In this document: piece after piece, positions 18,744 to 28,600 of the stretch
Numbering within the stretch: the first letter of the stretch is position 1
Layout of the letters: each line of letters begins with the position of its first letter
From: Effrenium voratum
Taxonomy: Eukaryota; Sar; Dinophyceae; Suessiales; Symbiodiniaceae
Assembly: GCA_963377175.1 (NCBI GenBank)
Contig: CAUJNA010003493.1
Coordinates: 426,084 to 490,083, forward strand
Direction of reading: 5' to 3'
Length of the DNA: 64,000 nucleotides
Notes under the pieces: model-generated
What the model saw: only the letters and a program-made list of their open reading frames with translations
What the model was told of the DNA's origin: nothing
Database searches by the model: none
Made by a program: the position numbers and the translations under genes

Positions 18744-21700
18744 TCGGAAAATGGAGTCGATGATCTCGTTGTCGATCTTGACAGCATCGCTGGCTTGCGA
18801 CCCCCCACTTGGAGCTCCCGGCTGGGGGACTGACCCACCAGCGGTTTGGACTCCTTTGCCCGGAGCTTGATGCCGACTTCTGCTGTCGCTCCGTCTTCCG
18901 TGGCGGCTCCGTCTTCGATGAGCCCATCACCCACCATGTCGGCTCTTCCCCAACCACGAAATCCTCGGGGTACTTCTCCAGTTCCCTCTCGATTTCATGA
19001 ATCGTGCAGTATTTATTCTGGAAGAATTCGATCATGACGTCCTTCTCGGCCTTCTTCTCGATCTCCTTCATCCAGCTTACCCACTTGCGCCGATCTTGGT
19101 TCTCAGCGGCCCTGTCAGCCGCGTGCGGTGCCAAACTGATGGAGTTGATGTTCATCGCAGGCAGCTTCGACTCATAGATCATATCGATGCACCACAGGAA
19201 ATCCCTGGCGTACTCAATCTCCCGGTAGAGATCGTTCAGCTCCCTTTTGTCTGGACGGAAATAAGCTGTATACGACTGATCTTTGGAGTCCTTCTCACCG
19301 AGCAATGGCTGCAATCTCCTCATGATGAACGATACGCACATGAGCGAATTGACCGCCCCGATGCACGCATCAGAGATGTCACTGGGGGTTGACCCACAGA
19401 TCATCCAGCGCAATAGGTTGTTCTGGCTGGCATTCTCTTCCCTCCTCAGTGCATATGCGAGGTTCTTCATCGATGCCTGCAGCTCATTCTGGTAGACCAA
19501 CCCAAGGTCCCAATTCTTCTGGTAGTCGTCCTTGGAACCACGACCGTAGGAGTCGATCTTGGGAGCCTTGATCACGCTCAACGTGAACACTTTCCCCCAG
19601 TTTCGATCTCTGTACCTTGCAATTCTCCGATCGTGCCTCTCAAACTCTGCAGTCGTCTGGAACTCCTCGGAGCTCCTCCACCTTCTCGATGACGATGCCC
19701 TAGATGACTCGTCGCTGATGAATTCTTTGTACACCTCCCCAACCGGGGTGTTCTGGTGGAATGCTGCTTTGAACGACCGTTCATCGTTGTCCTCGGCCAC
19801 GCCTAGTGCGAGATCCCAGATGTTCGCGATTGATCTCAACATATCCGCCCCTTCCATGCAGTACTTGGTTACGTTGAGCAACTCGGGGTTCTTCGCCAGC
19901 ATCGTTGCCTCACCGCAAAGTTGGTTCAGCGCCGACACGATCTTCTTTCCCTTGCTGCAGAATTCCCTCCATCCAAGCATACATTCGTCGGCAGAAAGCT
20001 GTCCGAAAACTTTGCTGATGAACTCTAAGGCAACCCTCATAGACTGCCCTTCACCTTTCATCATCCCGCGGCCCTTGGCAGAATAGTACGCAGAGTATGC
20101 ATAAATAGCGGGGACGCCGATGTCCTCGATCCACTTCACGCACGTACCCAGGTCGCTGCTCACCTCCATCCTCTTGGGTATCCTCTTGCCTTCCTCGATG
20201 GCGTTCTTCACCAAATTCCCCAAGAAGATTGCTGCTTGCCTGGATTTCCCGACAGGCACGCAGAGGAACTCATTCGTGTTGACGACGGTCGGATTGGCAG
20301 TCATCTTGATGATATTCCCCAGAACCAGGAAAACCCAAAATAAACAGCTGCAAATGAAGCCACGGAATTGTCCCAATACGATCCCAGTTTCAGATTGAGT
20401 CGACGAACTCGTCCAGCTCCTCCTTGAAGCCTGGGGTTCGGGACTGACCCAGCTCCCCGTATGCACCAGAGGTTCGGGACTGGCCCAGCACCTCGGTTGT
20501 GCAGTTGGGGTGGTGCAGGTTTCGCTCGCAGTAGCTTGGCGCTTCCGCGATCTCCTTCGCGTAATGCAAGCAAGAGCGAGTTTCAATGGTGCCGGTTTGA
20601 GGCACCTTGCTCGAGCACGAAAACGGCGAAGGATCACACCCACAATTATTGACGTGTGCAACTGGGTTTCTTTGGTTTCACGACCAGCACAAGGTCCATG
20701 CTCATGGTTTCCATTGCATTTCTTAGACAACGAGCCACCAAGTTCGAAGTTCCATGAGACAACTCTCCATGGTTTCTTGATTGGCATGGGTTTCTTTGCA
20801 TATCTTTGTTTCAAGCCATAGCGACACCCATCAAACTCGTGACTAGTCCCATCATGCACGACCTCATGCAGTCTCTCATCTTTACAATAATCACAACTTC
20901 CAGGCAACTCAAACAAAATCGCAGCTCGTTTTGTCATGGCATGCCGTTTAATTTCAACGAACCGTTCAAATAATCTCCAAAATTCTCTTTGTTTGGCCTC
21001 GATTTTCTCTGCGGTGTCAATTCCGCGAGTCTTATTGAGGCGTGCCCATGATGATCCCCCCGTGCACGGCCCGGCGAAGAACAACAAATCGGAAGGTTTG
21101 GTAAGCACATGTCTGGCGATTCTCCCCCCGTACTCGCTCAGTAAGTCATCAACCAGAGTTATGGTGACAACCTGCGGCCCGTCGTGGCGGGCAAGAGCAG
21201 TGAACCAGTTACGTGGCTCGGAACATGCCATCAGCACGATGGGCCGAGCCAAGTCAACACTGTAAAGAGTGACGACTGTGCGAGTTCTCATACCAGGAAG
21301 CGAGACATGAACAGGAGCGCGAAGCACACCACCGTCGTGTTTGACCATCGCGAGTTCAATACCCGGCGATAACTGTGGCTTGTGCTTCACCGCAATGCGA
21401 TACGGAACAAAACAACGACCAGGGACAAGCTGCTCGTGATTGATATGCAGACAACGCATGAGCAACTTCAATCGGAGCAACGTTTCCAAAGCAAGGTCGT
21501 TAACACACTTCAACTCTATGCGCTCGTTCGACAGTTCTTCAACAAATGCGGCCAGCACGGGCTGCATGTCAACATCCCCGGACCCGACGTGAATTGGTCG
21601 TGGTCGTGGAGACCGTTCCCGCGCCGGTGCAGCGACCGGTACGGGATGAAACTGCCAAACTGCGCGTTCCACCCCACCATCAATTCGCACACATTGTAGC

Positions 21701-23220
21701 CCCGGGTCAACTCTATCCTCAACTTTGAGCCATGACCCATTCTTCAGAAACCAAGTGGAACGAAGCCACTTGCTCCCAAACGCTGTCATAACCGCGAGTG
21801 GAGGTTTCACACGCATCAATCTGGGTCCCTTGGCAACAACAACCGGATCATGTCCTTCATGCTCATGCAATCCCTCTTTGGATGTTAATCCAGACCACCA
21901 TAGGTCCGGGGGCATGATCGGTATGTGTTTGTACGGAAATGTTGGAACTCCGTCAACTGTCCCCGAAGCGGTCTGCATGGTCCCCTTTATGGGATCACAC
22001 GTGGGTGTGAGCGCCTTGAGGGTATCCGGGTCAGACAGCAAGCTCGGGTCAAGTAGACCAATCTGCAAACATGCATGTTTCCATTTGCGCCCATCATTGA
22101 ACGCCTTGGTGTTAATATCGGCCGCCATCCTGTCGGTGACCTCATACGCCAAGTACATGTAATCACGTGTGAACATCTCATGCATCCACGAAATGCTAAC
22201 ACCATGGCTTCTCTCAAGGTGGAGCATCGTGGGGTTCCTCCCCGATCGCACGACACCGATCATAGCCTTATTATCGTCATAGAACACAAAGTTCGGTGAC
22301 TTCTTGAGAATCCGCTCTACCAGCTTGAGAGCGGGCTTACCCATCGATCTCATGGCAACGTCGGCCGCAACAATCTCGGCCTCGGGAGTGGAGTGACTCA
22401 CACAACCCTGTCTTTTAGAGCTGCCAGACAACGGAAACCGGGTATTAGGCCCTTGTATATTCAAGTGTCCACCGGAGGTGGAACGCAGCGAGTCAATGCA
22501 TCCCGCAAAGTCAGCGTCCGCATACAAGGCCAAGTGCACATCGTCCATAGGGTCTCCAACCCTACCGACCATGCGCCAATGTTTGGTATGATGCACATAG
22601 CACATCAAGTGATGCAAACCCCGATCATCGGAGTCAGTCCACCTATGCACGTTCCGTGCTAGGCGATTCACTTGTCGCAACAAATCGAAGCGAGCAATCC
22701 GCGCACCGTACAGCAACTTCATCAGTACGCTAGCGGCATGCGGAGCAAGGTGTCCACGCACGGGCTCCTTCATGGCCAACTCAGGAGTCCCTCCCCGTTG
22801 GTCCGGCACTGTGGCAGAACCGTCGGTGGGCACAAGATTGTTACACCAATTGCACACGACTGACGGCCCCTCTCTGGCAGTCTTCCGTGAGACGTGATTC
22901 TTTGTTTCTTCATGCAACTCAGGGGTGACAACCTTATTCAACTTCACGTCGCCCGCCACTTCAAGATAGCGGTCGACACAGGAACGTAGGAACTGTTCCA
23001 TGTCATAGGTCACCGTTGTTACTCGGTGTCCGTTCCCGAGAGTGACGTTTCCCTTGCTTTGATTGCAACCAAGGTACATGTCAAGTCCAGTCTCGGGCTC
23101 AATCTTCAAACGTGTACGCAACATGCTCCACCCTTGGGCAAGGTTCTTCTGCGGCCCTGCCATTTTGAAGTCGTCGACATACACAACCAGAACAAGCTGG
23201 AGCTTTTCGTGAATGTACAC
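18727..23220 (-). CDS. E2 pol C-terminal part (RT end, RNase H, PCTGG module) fused to start of second coding region
   Basis: A 1,497-codon frame. The catalytic YVDD is at residues 14-17, so only the C-terminal RT lobe is here. RNase H motifs are DADFAG near 233 and STPEAE near 276, with YDDNKAMIG after. FAGPCTGGSSW lies near 715. WASPEP/WVSPEP repeats come before a hydrophobic run and MTANPTVV at residue 973. In E2 the pol frame runs without a stop into MTAN; in E1 it ends with an ATGA overlap there. A 1-nt deletion near 23250 detaches the upstream RT. After residue about 1460 the frame leaves the conserved protein because of the 1-nt insertion near 18855. Confidence 0.82.
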   Translation of the reverse strand: MYIHEKLQLVLVVYVDDFKMAGPQKNLAQGWSMLRTRLKIEPETGLDMYLGCNQSKGNVTLGNGHRVTTVTYDMEQFLRSCVDRYLEVAGDVKLNKVVTPELHEETKNHVSRKTAREGPSVVCNWCNNLVPTDGSATVPDQRGGTPELAMKEPVRGHLAPHAASVLMKLLYGARIARFDLLRQVNRLARNVHRWTDSDDRGLHHLMCYVHHTKHWRMVGRVGDPMDDVHLALYADADFAGCIDSLRSTSGGHLNIQGPNTRFPLSGSSKRQGCVSHSTPEAEIVAADVAMRSMGKPALKLVERILKKSPNFVFYDDNKAMIGVVRSGRNPTMLHLERSHGVSISWMHEMFTRDYMYLAYEVTDRMAADINTKAFNDGRKWKHACLQIGLLDPSLLSDPDTLKALTPTCDPIKGTMQTASGTVDGVPTFPYKHIPIMPPDLWWSGLTSKEGLHEHEGHDPVVVAKGPRLMRVKPPLAVMTAFGSKWLRSTWFLKNGSWLKVEDRVDPGLQCVRIDGGVERAVWQFHPVPVAAPARERSPRPRPIHVGSGDVDMQPVLAAFVEELSNERIELKCVNDLALETLLRLKLLMRCLHINHEQLVPGRCFVPYRIAVKHKPQLSPGIELAMVKHDGGVLRAPVHVSLPGMRTRTVVTLYSVDLARPIVLMACSEPRNWFTALARHDGPQVVTITLVDDLLSEYGGRIARHVLTKPSDLLFFAGPCTGGSSWARLNKTRGIDTAEKIEAKQREFWRLFERFVEIKRHAMTKRAAILFELPGSCDYCKDERLHEVVHDGTSHEFDGCRYGLKQRYAKKPMPIKKPWRVVSWNFELGGSLSKKCNGNHEHGPCAGRETKETQLHTSIIVGVILRRFRARARCLKPAPLKLALACITRRRSRKRQATASETCTTPTAQPRCWASPEPLVHTGSWVSPEPQASRRSWTSSSTQSETGIVLGQFRGFICSCLFWVFLVLGNIIKMTANPTVVNTNEFLCVPVGKSRQAAIFLGNLVKNAIEEGKRIPKRMEVSSDLGTCVKWIEDIGVPAIYAYSAYYSAKGRGMMKGEGQSMRVALEFISKVFGQLSADECMLGWREFCSKGKKIVSALNQLCGEATMLAKNPELLNVTKYCMEGADMLRSIANIWDLALGVAEDNDERSFKAAFHQNTPVGEVYKEFISDESSRASSSRRWRSSEEFQTTAEFERHDRRIARYRDRNWGKVFTLSVIKAPKIDSYGRGSKDDYQKNWDLGLVYQNELQASMKNLAYALRREENASQNNLLRWMICGSTPSDISDACIGAVNSLMCVSFIMRRLQPLLGEKDSKDQSYTAYFRPDKRELNDLYREIEYARDFLWCIDMIYESKLPAMNINSISLAPHAADRAAENQDRRKWVSWMKEIEKKAEKDVMIEFFQNKYCTIHEIERELEKYPEDFVVGEEPTWWVMGSSKTEPPRKTERQQKSASSSGQRSPNRWWVSPPAGSSKWGVASQRCCQDRQRDHRLHFPNELWR

Positions 23221-23918
23221 TGAAGGCCATTCTTCGCCGATGGGCTCAAACCAACGGCACGCACCGACTCATCGCAGTGCTGCTCCCAAAATGTTCCCGC
23301 ATCTGGGTGTCCGTACAGCGCCTTCCTCAACGGGACGACTGGTCTTCTGTACTTATCCCATTTGCATTCACTTGGCACGGCCTCTGGTGGCAATTCAATC
23401 CAACACGGCGTGCCTCTCAAGGTGGCCTGTATATACGCCTGAACAGCGTCGGCCATCTGCACATCCCAGCCATCATGACAACCCAGAAAATCCGCCCAAC
23501 GCGAGGCTTCAAATGAAGCAGGGGAGTTCCCCATATCTTGAAACATCGCAGCCTCAAAGCTTTGGTTCTTCACTTGGTTCCCCAGCAACACGCCTCTACC
23601 CTTGAACTTCCTCTTAGGATCACCAACAGGCAACTGTGAGTGCTTTTCAACGCAAATGCCATGTGCGCGAGCCATGTGTATTTCTTCCCCCTTCGCTTTT
23701 GCTTCTCTGGCTACAGCGTCATATTCACGCACCGCGCCAAGATCGAAGACCCCCTGGTCGATTAATCCCGACCACTCTTTCTTCATTGATGCCAATGCAT
23801 CAGGGTTGGTCAACATCTCTTTCCGGCCTACCGGCCTGGATACTAAAGCGTCGAAGAATCGTACAACTTTCACAGCCTTCTCTCTGTGCTGTATTCGCTC
23901 AGAAGTCACGCACGGCAT
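23106..23918 (-). CDS. E2 pol segment: reverse transcriptase N-terminal and palm region
   Basis: A 270-codon frame. It covers MPCVTSERIQHREKAVKVV to HCDESVRAVG, matching E1 RT. It contains VFDLGAVREYDAV, FLGCHDGWDVQMADAVQAY and PCWIELPPEAVPSE. It is separated from the upstream frame by a 2-nt loss (E1 CACCGTTTTCTCC, E2 CACCGTCTCGCC) and from YVDD by loss of one A in the run near 23250. Past that point the reading is out of frame. Confidence 0.8.
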   Translation of the reverse strand: MPCVTSERIQHREKAVKVVRFFDALVSRPVGRKEMLTNPDALASMKKEWSGLIDQGVFDLGAVREYDAVAREAKAKGEEIHMARAHGICVEKHSQLPVGDPKRKFKGRGVLLGNQVKNQSFEAAMFQDMGNSPASFEASRWADFLGCHDGWDVQMADAVQAYIQATLRGTPCWIELPPEAVPSECKWDKYRRPVVPLRKALYGHPDAGTFWEQHCDESVRAVGLSPSAKNGLQCTFTKSSSLFWLCMSTTSKWQGRRRTLPKGGACCVHV

Positions 23919-25657
23919 CGATGGGTACTTCTTGGCTTCACCGTCTCGCCTATCGCAGGCATTGCGAGTGGCACTTTTCCAGAAACTATCTCAGCAGACT
24001 CCTCCCATTCATACCAGGTGAGGTCCGTCGATTCGTCGACCGATGGATCCGTCCCCGATGCTGTCTCAGCTTCGTCTTTATGACTCTCCATGACTGATGC
24101 ACCCGCCTTCGTCCAGTTTGGAGTCGACTTTGATCGCTCCTCAGACTTGAACTTCCAGGCATAAATTACCACCAGACACTCAAATTCTTTCTCAAGCTGA
24201 ACGTTTCGTCTCATGACGTCTTGGGACTGTTTGGAATCCATGAGAACAACCACCCCGTCGACAGGATTAACAACAATCCTGACCCATTCAAGCTCAGCCA
24301 AGTGCTTCCCATCCATTGGGTTCTTGATCTTTGATATGTTCTTCCGCAATCCCCAATTGTACTGCCATTCTACTCCACCCCAGCGGTTCCGAAGCATCGC
24401 TCGAATTCTCTTACCACCGGGCATCTGTAATGTCCGTGCCTCTGCCGGCGCGGAAATATCAGACTCTTTACTCTTGGGATCTTCCTCTTTCCTTTTGCCA
24501 CCGCCCTTCACTTCAGCCTTCTCTTCCTTGGTGTAATATTTACTCATCATCTTCCATTCTTCAGGAGTGAACTCTGGAGGTCTCGACGTCTTCATCAGCC
24601 TGAATCCGTCCTTCCCGACAGGATACGGTCTCCCGGCCTTGTCGATCTTAACCTCCTTGCCATCGTCGTTGACGTACGTGATACCATCCCCGGGTAGCCC
24701 AACTGACACGTGTGGAAGGTCGGACTTCGCAACCTTCTCATCGCCCTTAGAGTGTCCATCTCCTTTCCCTTTTGAGGAGCTCGGTCTAGCATCTTCTTCT
24801 CCTGCATGATCCCCCCGATCTCCGGCGATTACCTCCGGGCCATCGTCGAGCAGTAGACCAGCGATCTGATCGACTTCATCGTCAAGCAGTCGCTTCTCGT
24901 CACTCTGCAGCAATTCAGGCTCGTAGTCCTCATCCTCGATCAGGCGGTCACGTGCATCCAGACCGATTGCATCGATAGACATCTCTATTCCTTCCAAAGT
25001 CTCGTTGGCAACCTTGTACTTCTGTTGTATTGGGAATGTCAGAGGAGATTTCAGGATCATCCTCTCCGTCTGATGTGGCATTCTCAACCGAGGCGGAACC
25101 TTTGCCTTCTTGATGTTCAGCTCTGCACCCGCAAATGCAGTAAGTGCCCAAGCACGATACTTGTTTGCCCAATGCATACCGGTGCTCAACACATATCCAG
25201 CAAATATGCCAGTCTCCCCTCTCGGTTCGAACTTCTCCCTCTTTCCCCCTCGTGCTTCGCTCGGCTTGAAGTCCACTAGCGCACCAAAAGGTATCTTCTC
25301 GCCCTTGAACTCCTCGCCATGCAGCCTCATCCATGCACTCGATCCGTTCACCTCTTCGATGTTCATGAGATGGCACAGAGTGGTGATGGCCTGCACCCAA
25401 TAACACGTGGGTAGACCGGCATGTACTAGACAAGCCGAAGTCTGGTCAATGATGAATTGATTTGTTCTTTCAGCAAGGGAATTGTTCTGCGGCCGTCCAG
25501 GCAGCGATAGGTCGTGGTTCAGCTTCAGCTCCACGCACGCATTGATCAGTTCCGGGCCGTCATCCGAATATACCTGCTTGATTTTCCTCCTCCCGCAGAA
25601 GTGCTTGATAGCCCTGACGACTGAGTCAGTGTCTCTTCTCGCGGTGGGATAAGCCAT
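23906..25657 (-). CDS. E2 pol segment: integrase catalytic core and linker
   Basis: A 583-codon frame. It supplies the second acidic residue of the integrase triad in VYSDDGPEL (residues 32-33) and the Glu in NSLAERTNQF (residue 63). The copia-type C-terminal segment follows (WMRLHGEEFKGEKIPFGA, GETGIFAGYVL), then a charged linker. The frame really continues from the 25670-30325 frame: only a TAT-to-TAA change separates them, since E1 reads IRDIYTGIIMAYP here. The apparent ATG is therefore internal. Confidence 0.85.
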   Translation of the reverse strand: MAYPTARRDTDSVVRAIKHFCGRRKIKQVYSDDGPELINACVELKLNHDLSLPGRPQNNSLAERTNQFIIDQTSACLVHAGLPTCYWVQAITTLCHLMNIEEVNGSSAWMRLHGEEFKGEKIPFGALVDFKPSEARGGKREKFEPRGETGIFAGYVLSTGMHWANKYRAWALTAFAGAELNIKKAKVPPRLRMPHQTERMILKSPLTFPIQQKYKVANETLEGIEMSIDAIGLDARDRLIEDEDYEPELLQSDEKRLLDDEVDQIAGLLLDDGPEVIAGDRGDHAGEEDARPSSSKGKGDGHSKGDEKVAKSDLPHVSVGLPGDGITYVNDDGKEVKIDKAGRPYPVGKDGFRLMKTSRPPEFTPEEWKMMSKYYTKEEKAEVKGGGKRKEEDPKSKESDISAPAEARTLQMPGGKRIRAMLRNRWGGVEWQYNWGLRKNISKIKNPMDGKHLAELEWVRIVVNPVDGVVVLMDSKQSQDVMRRNVQLEKEFECLVVIYAWKFKSEERSKSTPNWTKAGASVMESHKDEAETASGTDPSVDESTDLTWYEWEESAEIVSGKVPLAMPAIGETVKPRSTHRCRA

Positions 25658-25669
25658 GATAATTCCGGT

Positions 25670-28600
25670 TTATATGTCCCGGATGATGAGCGCATACCTG
25701 CCTTCCACTTCATGATCTCCCGATGCCGTCACAAAGTCGAACGTCACCAGGTCACCGAACGTCTTCACTTCTCTTTTGAATGCTCCCGTTCGTGATCTGA
25801 AGTGTCTCATCTTTGCCTTGACGCATGATTCGCAGAATGGGTTACGGTATCTGTGTGTAAGCAAATGAGCTATGGAGTTGGCGTCCTTCTTGAGGACTCC
25901 CACTTTCCTCTTTATTGATGATCCTTCGTACACGTCTACTTCGATTCCGGCATCTGGATCATCTTCGTCAGCCTCTTCCTCGTGAGCTTCGGCATCACCA
26001 TGTCGATGCGGGACTGACCCAACATCTACAGGTATTTCCTCAGCCACGGGAGGCGGACGTACCGGACCGGCTCCTCCGGGTGGCCCGTAGTCGAATGCCC
26101 CGTCGTGGTGTTCGCCCTCGGCCTCTGCGGACTCACCGACAGCGGCGGGTGTGACGTCGTTCTCATCGTCACCTCCCTGATCTGCCTCGTCGTTCGTTAC
26201 CATCGCCAATACTTCCGAAAAGTGCTCCTTGTGGTCGTCTATCGTAGGGCGATGCCTGTTACTCCGAAGTTTACCATCACTCACTAGGTACGGGATGTCG
26301 TCCTTGACCTGCAAGTGCACGAATCCCTGCTTTGGCGTAACCATGAAAGGTAGTTTACCAGGCATCCAGTGAAATGCATAACCCATCTTCATGCATTTCC
26401 TCCCCACTGACAATACCGTGGGTGTCTCATCCAATACATGCGGCTCGACAGTCTCGTCCAACTCGTCCACGACTATCTTGGCCACATCAGATGTGGATGT
26501 GGAACCATTCGCGGTCTGGAACACGATCTCGTCGTCATCTTTCACGATGTCGACACCCAGGCTCTTCGCCTTGGCTCTTCCAATGAGATCATGACCACAT
26601 CCGGTGTCCATCAACCATTTCACCCGTTTGCTGATGCACGTTGACATGGCGAAAACGTTCTTCGGCATTCCATGCTGCTTCTTCCAGTCGACAGCCGATT
26701 CCTTGATCTCGTCCTTGTTCCGATCATACTCGAACATTATGCTGCTCTCCTTGGTCACCGGGAAGTAGTGCTTCTTATATACATCATCCACAACTTCTCT
26801 CAGTATCTTCGCACGTATCAATGATCGTTGGACTTGATAGGCTGACAATTCACGATGATCACTGCTTTTGAACTTCTTCTCGTCGACGTACACGTACTGA
26901 TATGGCTCATTCTCATTGTCCTCATAACCGTACCATTCCCCTTTTCGTTCCCATTGCCTTCTCTCGTCTTCGAGGTAGGTGATCTCCCCATTCTCGTCGA
27001 CGTCGAGCACTTCCTTGAACCACACCATTTTCTCGGGGATCTCGGACTCGCCAGACCCTCTCGATGATTCGCTCATCGCGTCGTCATCGTGCTCGTGGTA
27101 GACAGTCTCGGCTTCGTCCGGTTCGACCTGATCAACGTCTTTCTTGAAGCTTACCTTCCCTGCAGGAGCCGATTGCTTCAGGACTATCGCGGGCATTGCG
27201 ATGGCCCTCCTCGCAATGGCAGGCGCTGCGGCTTTGGCGGCAGCCTTCGACTTGGCTTGCGCCTTGTCATTTGACGTTGCTGGAGCTGAATTGTTCTTGA
27301 TGAGCTCTTGCCTGTACTTACAAGCGCTTCCCCTATCGCACTTCCCCTTCTGAAACGCGAAGCATGCTCCATCATCCCTCTTTGGTGACGATGATCTGGA
27401 CTTGGATTTGCCCTTTCCTTTCCCCTTGGAAATGCTCTCCAACTTATGCTCCGTCTTCTTGCTGTGGGAAAAAGTGCATTCATTCCCTTTCACGCACCCC
27501 TTCGCCGATTTGAAGTGGTACCAGCAGGGGTTATCCTTGCTTCCGCCCGGACTCTTGCCTCTGTCGCTGGCACCGTCGGACTTGCCGTTCTTGCCAGCGT
27601 GGCACTTTGCCTTGGCTTTTGGGAGCACAGGAGCGGCATCGGGTCCACCGGGTTTCCCCTTTTTGCCCTTGCCACCCTGGTTCTCCTGTTTGCCAGTTGC
27701 TGGAGCCGCATCCTTCCCGCCTGACTTCATCATCGACTTGACCGATTTCTCCTTCATGTCGAGCATCAGGTCTCCCCGATCTGCCTTGATCTGATAGTCG
27801 ATCAACGCCAATAAGAATTCATACGTCTTCTGAGGATGCTTGTCCGGTAGTCTATGGTAGGCATTGAGGCCGAACTCCATCTTCTTGCTCCCTTTGATCT
27901 TCATGTAAAGGATGTCTCTGAGAGCCAGCTTACTGGGTCTGTCCTCGCTCCTCATCTTCAGCAGCAAATCATACCATTTGTTCCTGAACATGACCAAGTT
28001 CTTGTCGCCAGGAAAGTCAAGGTTGAATAAGTGCTCGTTGTGGTAGACAAGATCCGTTCTATCGGAAGTTCTGAATGATTGCATAACTAATGCCACCAAC
28101 TCTCGTCCCTTCACGATCACCCCTTGTTGATGTCGTAGTTCAGAGTGTCGTGTAGCATCGAGGTATACGTCCTTGGCTTCGTCAGGTGTTTGTTTCAGCA
28201 TGTTCTGCATGCCCATGGCCATCTTAATATCTATCGTAGCAAATCTGTCGCCACCTGAATCGCTAAGCAAATCCAGGTCTGGGTTCAACCCAAGAGCCTG
28301 CTCCAGCCATTTCGTCCATGCGTCGGTCTCTGGATCCGCACATGCGCTCAGAACATTCATCAGCAGTTGCATCTTCCAGGTATCAAGTTGATGGATCTTT
28401 GGCCAGGCCGGAATAGATACTCTCTCGTCCTCTTTCCTCGAGATTCTCGGTCGATCATTCTTGATCTCTCGGTTATCTCTCGATCTCCTTCGTCTCCTCC
28501 GTGTCCGATCGTCTTCTTCCTCTTCTTCTTCCTCGTCTTCCTCATCTCCTTCGTCGTCGTCATCCTCATCCTCATCATCGGGTGGATCATCCGGAGGTCC

